DNA of 64,000 nt from Candidatus Poribacteria bacterium (GTDB taxonomy: Bacteria > Poribacteria > WGA-4E > WGA-3G). The position numbers and the translations under genes are program-made. The notes beneath the pieces were generated by a model, which was not told the DNA's origin, ran no database searches, and saw only the letters and a list, made by a program, of their open reading frames with translations. Location of the stretch: the NCBI GenBank assembly GCA_021295715.1, contig JAGWBV010000030.1, positions 31,204-95,203 of the forward strand, written 5' to 3'. Shown piece by piece: positions 60,092 through 64,000 of this stretch (position 1 is its first letter; each line of letters starts with the position of its first letter).

Positions 60092-61465
60092 ATGAGAAAA
60101 ACACGGGGCGATTTAACCCGAGGGAGTCTCCTAAGACACCTGCTACGGCTGTCAGGACCGATCATACTCAGCTACATGCTGCAAGAGGCATTCAACATCG
60201 TCGACATGATCTTCGTTGGAAGGCTCGGTGCTGGCGCGATAGCGGCTGTCGGGGTGAGCGGAAACTTAATCCGATTAATCGGGGTTTTCTCGCTTGGCAT
60301 TTCAACAGGAACCGGGATTATGGTGGCGCAGTATCTCGGAGCGAGGAACCTCGCACAAGCTGAACACATCGCCCTGCAGTCAATCCTGTTAGCTGTGTTT
60401 TTTTCTATCGGTGTCACCTTCGTCGGTTACCCCTTAGCTGAGCAAGGGTTACTCGCCGTCAGAATGGTAGATCCAGAGGTGCTCAGGCTCGGCACCACTT
60501 ACATGCATATCATTCTCGCCGGTATTAGTACAATGTTCGTGTCGATGACGCTCGGTTCCATCTTTCGCGCCGGTGGCGACACAATCACCCCGATGGTGGT
60601 GCTGATTTTCGCAACACTGATTAACATTGTGCTTGATCCGTTACTGATCTTCGGTTTATGGGGATTTCCAAAACTCGGAGTCGCAGGTTCGGCGTATGCG
60701 ACGCTTATCGGGCGCGGCGCGAGCGTATTTATCCTACTTTATCTCTGTTGGAGTGGACGCGCCCCTGTTTCATTTCGGAGTGTTCGGTATCAGGTAGATT
60801 TCGTGGAGATGCTTGACATTTTAAGACTCGGCGTTTACAGTTCTATGCAAGGGTTTTGGCGGCATATTTCGCGACTCGGTTTCCTGTGGGTCATCGGACC
60901 TTACGGAAAGACCGTCGTTGCGGCATATACGATTTGTATGCGGCTTCGGATCCTCGTAATGAATCCCGGCTTCGGCATTGCAAACGCTGTTGTTCCCTTA
61001 GTCGGACAGAATTTAGGGGCGAATCAGATAGAACGCGCTGAGAGCTCAACACGAGTAGCGAACCTTTTAGGTGCTGCAATCATGGCAGTCATCGGTGCTG
61101 TTTTCTTCCTTTTCCCAGAGACATTCATCCGGATTTTCACACCGGAAACGGGTGTTATTGAGATCGGTATCACTTATCTACGATTTCTGTCTCCGACGTT
61201 CGGATTCATCGCCTTTTCGCTCATCTTAGGAAGAGCACTCAACGGTGCCGGAGATACGTTCTCTCCGATGGTGATTACGCTCGCCGCACAGGTCGTCATC
61301 GGTTTGGGACTCGTGATTCTACTTTCACACTTCATCGGTCTTAATGGCGTTTGGTCAGGCATCGCCCTCTCAAACGTTGTGCAAGGCATCGCAATGTGGT
61401 TTTGGTACAGTACCGGAAGATGGAAGGGAATAAAAATTGTTAAAAAGAAACCAAAAGTAGCGTAG
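60092..61465 (+). CDS. MATE-family efflux transporter
   Basis: 457 residues, twelve membrane helices in two homologous halves, with 'DMIFVGRLGAGAIAAVGVSGN' in outline after helix 1 and the matching 'GALNGAGDTFSPM'-type loop ('RALNGAGDTFSPMV') in the second half. MATE proteins export drugs, dyes or metabolites using sodium or proton gradients; a few move lipid-linked sugars. The C-terminal 'KKKPKVA' is a basic cytoplasmic tail. It precedes the rhodanese gene by 43 bases, perhaps one transcript. Translation starts from the leader element. Confidence 0.9.
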   Translation: MRKTRGDLTRGSLLRHLLRLSGPIILSYMLQEAFNIVDMIFVGRLGAGAIAAVGVSGNLIRLIGVFSLGISTGTGIMVAQYLGARNLAQAEHIALQSILLAVFFSIGVTFVGYPLAEQGLLAVRMVDPEVLRLGTTYMHIILAGISTMFVSMTLGSIFRAGGDTITPMVVLIFATLINIVLDPLLIFGLWGFPKLGVAGSAYATLIGRGASVFILLYLCWSGRAPVSFRSVRYQVDFVEMLDILRLGVYSSMQGFWRHISRLGFLWVIGPYGKTVVAAYTICMRLRILVMNPGFGIANAVVPLVGQNLGANQIERAESSTRVANLLGAAIMAVIGAVFFLFPETFIRIFTPETGVIEIGITYLRFLSPTFGFIAFSLILGRALNGAGDTFSPMVITLAAQVVIGLGLVILLSHFIGLNGVWSGIALSNVVQGIAMWFWYSTGRWKGIKIVKKKPKVA

Positions 61466-61508
61466 GACAGTAAATATATCCTACAAAAAATTCAGGAGGA
61501 GTTGGCGA

Positions 61509-62348
61509 ATGATGGACACCTATAAGGGTTACGTAAATCCACAATTGGTTATCTCTGCTGAGGAATTGAAAGGCACACTCGGCGATCAAATATTTTGCAT
61601 CGTTGATACACGACCGACGTATGAATACATCCGCGGACACATCCCGGGGGCACTTCATTTGGATTTGTTCGGTTTAAGCCTTATTGATACTCGGAAAGAG
61701 ACGTTCGATGCCTTTATGTGGATGATAGCATACCTCTTTCAGCAACGCGGTCTTGATCCGAGTAAACCGATTGTATGGTATGAAGACATATCGGGAACGC
61801 GCGCCTCGCGCGGGTTCTGGTTCTGCGAATACTTAGGGCATCCCGAAACCCGTCTGTTAGATGGTGGTTTCAAGGCGTGGCTGTCAGCAGATGGACCTAT
61901 TAGTACAGCAGGGGCTGAACCCCCCGAGGTCCCACCTTTTCCGATAAATGCGCAACACGATATACACATGGATGCTGATGTGATCCGTGTCCTGTTAAAC
62001 CGGAGCGACTTTGTTCCGCTTGATACACGCACTGACGATGAACACTACGGTAGGGTTGCCCGTGCAGAACGTGCAGGTGCTATTCCGGGTTCTATCCACA
62101 TTGAATGGCTCAATAATCTTGACGAAGCGGGGGCATTCAAATCTGCTGATGAACTCAGAGAGATGTATGAAGCCGTCGGTATTACACCGGAAAAACAGGT
62201 TATGTGCTACTGACAGGGAGGCTACCGCTCTTCCCAAGCCTATTTGGCATTGCGGCTCTTGGGGTATCCAAAAGTCAGCAACTATATAGGCTCATGGAAA
62301 GAGTGGGGTGACCGGCTGGATCTGCCGGTCGAAATTCCTCAAGCTTAG
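61509..62348 (+). CDS. Tandem-domain rhodanese, candidate selenoprotein (UGA = Sec235)
   Basis: 279 residues if the in-frame TGA at 62211-62213 (codon 235) is read as selenocysteine. Before it are a non-catalytic rhodanese domain ('[19 protein letters not shown]', pseudo-loop '[13 protein letters not shown]') and most of a second domain ('[11 protein letters not shown]', '[11 protein letters not shown]'). The TGA falls exactly on the catalytic Cys of the loop Y-C-Q-G-G-x-R-S: here VMCY-[UGA]-QGGYRSS. After it, 44 codons keep the family pattern ('[16 protein letters not shown]', '[14 protein letters not shown]') to TAG 62346-62348, giving the normal length near 280. The convergent gene begins four bases later, leaving no spare space. 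AGGAGGAG precedes the ATG. A recent TGC/TGT to TGA nonsense change is the alternative. Confidence 0.75.
62214..62264 (+). promoter_or_regulatory. Candidate bacterial SECIS region (weak)
   Basis: Just after the UGA, CCCAAG (62233-62238) can pair with CTTGGG (62258-62263) around a 19-base apical part; within it GCC (62238-62240) can pair with GGC (62246-62248). The apical part lies 25-44 bases from the UGA, roughly where bacterial SECIS loops sit. A competing stem GGGA (62216-62219) / TCCC (62232-62235) exists. The match to the loop rule (G among its first bases) is not clear by eye. Confidence 0.3.
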
Positions 62349-62351
62349 TGT

Positions 62352-63074
62352 TTACAACGCGCGGCGCGTGTTTATCACTTTAGCGACTTCAACCGGGCAT
62401 TCATGCGGTAGATAATGCCCGGCGCTGGGTATCCATACCCACTGAATATTCGGATTGGACGGAATGCACAACTTCTGCTCAGTTAAATCATTTCGTCCCA
62501 GACTCCCAAAAACTTCACAGATAGGGATGCGTGCCTGCTCCAGGTAGGCGTAGGCATCGGAATTTTTGACAGATTCCCAAAAACCGTGCCAAATTTCAGA
62601 TTTAAAGCGATTTCGCGTCTCTTTTGCTTTCTCCTGAATCTCGGCAATAGTGGACTGAGACAGTGAACCGTAAAACCGTCCGGTATCGAAAGCACTCCCT
62701 GCAGCTGAAAGGCGCGTCCATCCCTCCAGCAGCACAAGTCCAACAACACACGATGAGCGTCTGGCGACTTCCATTGCTACCATACCCCCCAGACTGTGAC
62801 CAACGATCATCCATTCTTGAATTCCCAAATGGTCTACAAGGTCCAACACATCATTAGCAAGACAGCCTAATGTAAACGGTTTTGTTGGCACAGAACTCCG
62901 TCCATGTCCACGAAAATCGAGAGCGATGCAACGCTGCTCACACGGTAATTTTTTAATCACCCGTGTCCAATCCGATGCGTCACATCCAGTCCCGTGTAAG
63001 AAGAGCAGTGGCTGTCCCAATCCTCCTGAATCAAAGTAAGCCATCTCTCCCCAACAGGTTGCAATTGTTGCCAT
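62352..63074 (-). CDS. Alpha/beta hydrolase
   Basis: 240 residues. 'LFLHGTGCDASDW' gives the oxyanion region and 'VGHSLGGM' the nucleophile Ser94; 'ALDFRGHGRS' is the usual strand before helix A, and the His is in 'PSAGHYLPHECP' near the C-terminus. A typical small esterase/lactonase-like member of the family; the cap region (about 120-170) is short. It ends four bases from the convergent rhodanese stop. Upstream, 36 bases away, is the amidohydrolase gene in the same direction, so they are probably co-transcribed, perhaps acting on successive ester or lactone bonds. Confidence 0.85.
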   Translation of the reverse strand: MATIATCWGEMAYFDSGGLGQPLLFLHGTGCDASDWTRVIKKLPCEQRCIALDFRGHGRSSVPTKPFTLGCLANDVLDLVDHLGIQEWMIVGHSLGGMVAMEVARRSSCVVGLVLLEGWTRLSAAGSAFDTGRFYGSLSQSTIAEIQEKAKETRNRFKSEIWHGFWESVKNSDAYAYLEQARIPICEVFGSLGRNDLTEQKLCIPSNPNIQWVWIPSAGHYLPHECPVEVAKVINTRRAL

Positions 63075-63110
63075 AGCAGTGTGTCCTGACGAAGGATGGT
63101 ACTTACTGTT

Positions 63111-63956
63111 CTACGTCGTTAAATTCCAAATCCGCGCAGCTGTTCCGCCGAGAATCTCATCTTTATTATTATCTGTCAAGGATGGAAGTCCTTCGCGAAT
63201 GAGTTGGAGTTCCTGCGCTAAAGAGGGCCAGTTGTGTTTTTGTCTGTGATGACCGGGATAGCCTGTCCCCCACACCGTCCGCTCTGCACCGAAAACCGAT
63301 AGCAACTTCTCAATAAACGGATGCACGTCTGCATAAGGAAACGCTTGCTGCGAACGTCCAGCGACATCCGATAGTTTCAAGTGGACGTTGTCGTAACGTG
63401 CCAGTTCCACGATGGGTTGAAACGCCGCTTCCTCGGCATCTATCTGTGGGTACCCCATGTGATCAAGAATAAGTTTCAGATGGGGATATCGTTGTGCAAT
63501 AACGGCGACCTGATCAGCGAACTCAGCGCGTAGATGAAATTGGATGATGGCATCCAACGCTGCGATCTCTTCCCACATCGGTCCATTCTGTTCAGTTAGC
63601 AAAATCTTTTCGTCGGGGTAGTACATCGGATGGAAACGGAAACCTACCAAACCCCGTTCTTTTATCCAGTAGCGAACTTGTTCGGCATTGTTCGGGTCTT
63701 GTGGATCGATTAAGCCGTGTCCAATAAACCGATCAGGAAAACGCGCTACCGAATCCGCAATGTAGCCATTATCCCAAGTGGACCAACTCGTCTGCACAAG
63801 GACTGTCCAATCTACGTCGTGCGCGTCCATCTCTGCTAAGAGTTCGTCGGCAGTACCAGGTTCATCTGGATAAGAATTCCAAGTCGGCGCAGTGGGACCG
63901 ACAGGATACTTCGGTGGATCGATTTCCCAGATATGGACATGGGTATCTACAATCAT
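63111..63956 (-). CDS. Amidohydrolase_2 family (COG3618-like) metal-dependent hydrolase
   Basis: 281 residues, TIM-barrel. N-terminal H-x-H at 6 and 8 ('VDTHVHIWE'), a mid His in 'LILDHMGYPQ', and the last-strand motif 'VWGTGYPGHHRQKHNWP'. Where amidohydrolases usually have an Asp ('G-S-D-x-P') this one has Gly, so the metal site or mechanism may differ; the same GTGYPGHHR wording seems to be a subfamily trait, as far as I remember. The family hydrolyses lactones and amides such as pyrone dicarboxylates. AAGGAG precedes the ATG. First gene of a pair with the alpha/beta hydrolase. Confidence 0.85.
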   Translation of the reverse strand: MIVDTHVHIWEIDPPKYPVGPTAPTWNSYPDEPGTADELLAEMDAHDVDWTVLVQTSWSTWDNGYIADSVARFPDRFIGHGLIDPQDPNNAEQVRYWIKERGLVGFRFHPMYYPDEKILLTEQNGPMWEEIAALDAIIQFHLRAEFADQVAVIAQRYPHLKLILDHMGYPQIDAEEAAFQPIVELARYDNVHLKLSDVAGRSQQAFPYADVHPFIEKLLSVFGAERTVWGTGYPGHHRQKHNWPSLAQELQLIREGLPSLTDNNKDEILGGTAARIWNLTT

Positions 63957-64000
63957 GGGAGACTCCTTAACGTACTCCGTTTAGAATAGAAACTGAGCGT

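Noticed and set aside
1-64000. tRNA, rRNA or known riboswitch
   Set aside because: No cloverleaf, rRNA stretch or familiar riboswitch core was spotted in the intergenic regions by eye; a covariance search would be decisive.

Overview
The window reads as a chromosomal segment from a diderm, probably marine or sponge-associated bacterium of the Candidatus Poribacteria type. This is inferred from gene content: expanded phytanoyl-CoA-dioxygenase-like (PhyH) enzymes, secreted LamG proteins, a sulfatase, a pectate lyase, TRAP and ABC uptake systems, and lipopolysaccharide/exopolysaccharide genes (Kdo, heptose, Wza/Wzc). No rRNA, tRNA, CRISPR array, phage or transposase gene was recognised.

Layout. 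1-4.4 kb: the end of a secreted-protein gene, then three PhyH paralogues with a PL10 pectate lyase between the second and third. 4.5-6.7 kb: a three-gene operon (PhnY-like dioxygenase, PhnZ-like HD oxygenase, alpha/beta hydrolase) behind a near-consensus promoter. 7.2-10.6 kb: an enolase-superfamily enzyme, a two-gene membrane/proline-rich pair and a LamG protein. 10.7-17.5 kb (minus): kdsB, pyrG, a broken and an intact LarA-like gene, and TRAP dctQ/dctM. 17.5-22.7 kb: tandem LamG genes, sulfatase, HTH protein, PAP2 phosphatase, lipoprotein. 22.8-26 kb: Liv-type binding protein and two permeases without ATPases. 26-31.6 kb (minus): vWA protein, PD-(D/E)XK nuclease, GlpD, DegT aminotransferase. 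31.9-34 kb: two BmpA-type permeases, again without ATPase. 34-42.5 kb: tyrosine kinase/co-polymerase, export protein, heptose kinase, GmhB, nucleotide-sugar dehydrogenase. 42.7-48 kb: coiled-coil NYN protein, eight-repeat secreted protein, phosphodiesterase. 48-55.5 kb (minus): PHP/PolX, FtsX, FtsE, TopA, AccD. 55.6-64 kb: two LamG genes, a Ycf46-like AAA ATPase, MATE, a rhodanese, a hydrolase and an amidohydrolase.

The strongest unusual signal is the rhodanese at 61509-62348. A UGA lies exactly at the catalytic cysteine codon, and the frame continues through a normal rhodanese C-terminus to a TAG, so the gene is a candidate selenoprotein. The second is a repeated element ending in CCGCAAGGTAAAATTAAAAA, which abuts or closely precedes the start codon of about nine unrelated genes and appears to supply their leader. 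Further observations are a family of hairpins whose arms co-vary, a shared C-terminal tail on five LamG proteins, and several enzymes whose catalytic residues are missing (FtsE, PolX, the AAA protein).

Functionally, kdsB/pyrG (CTP to CMP-Kdo), the heptose genes, the nucleotide-sugar dehydrogenase, the DegT enzyme and Wza/Wzc together describe envelope polysaccharide production. The dioxygenases, hydrolases, sulfatase, pectate lyase and transporters describe scavenging of marine or host organic matter.
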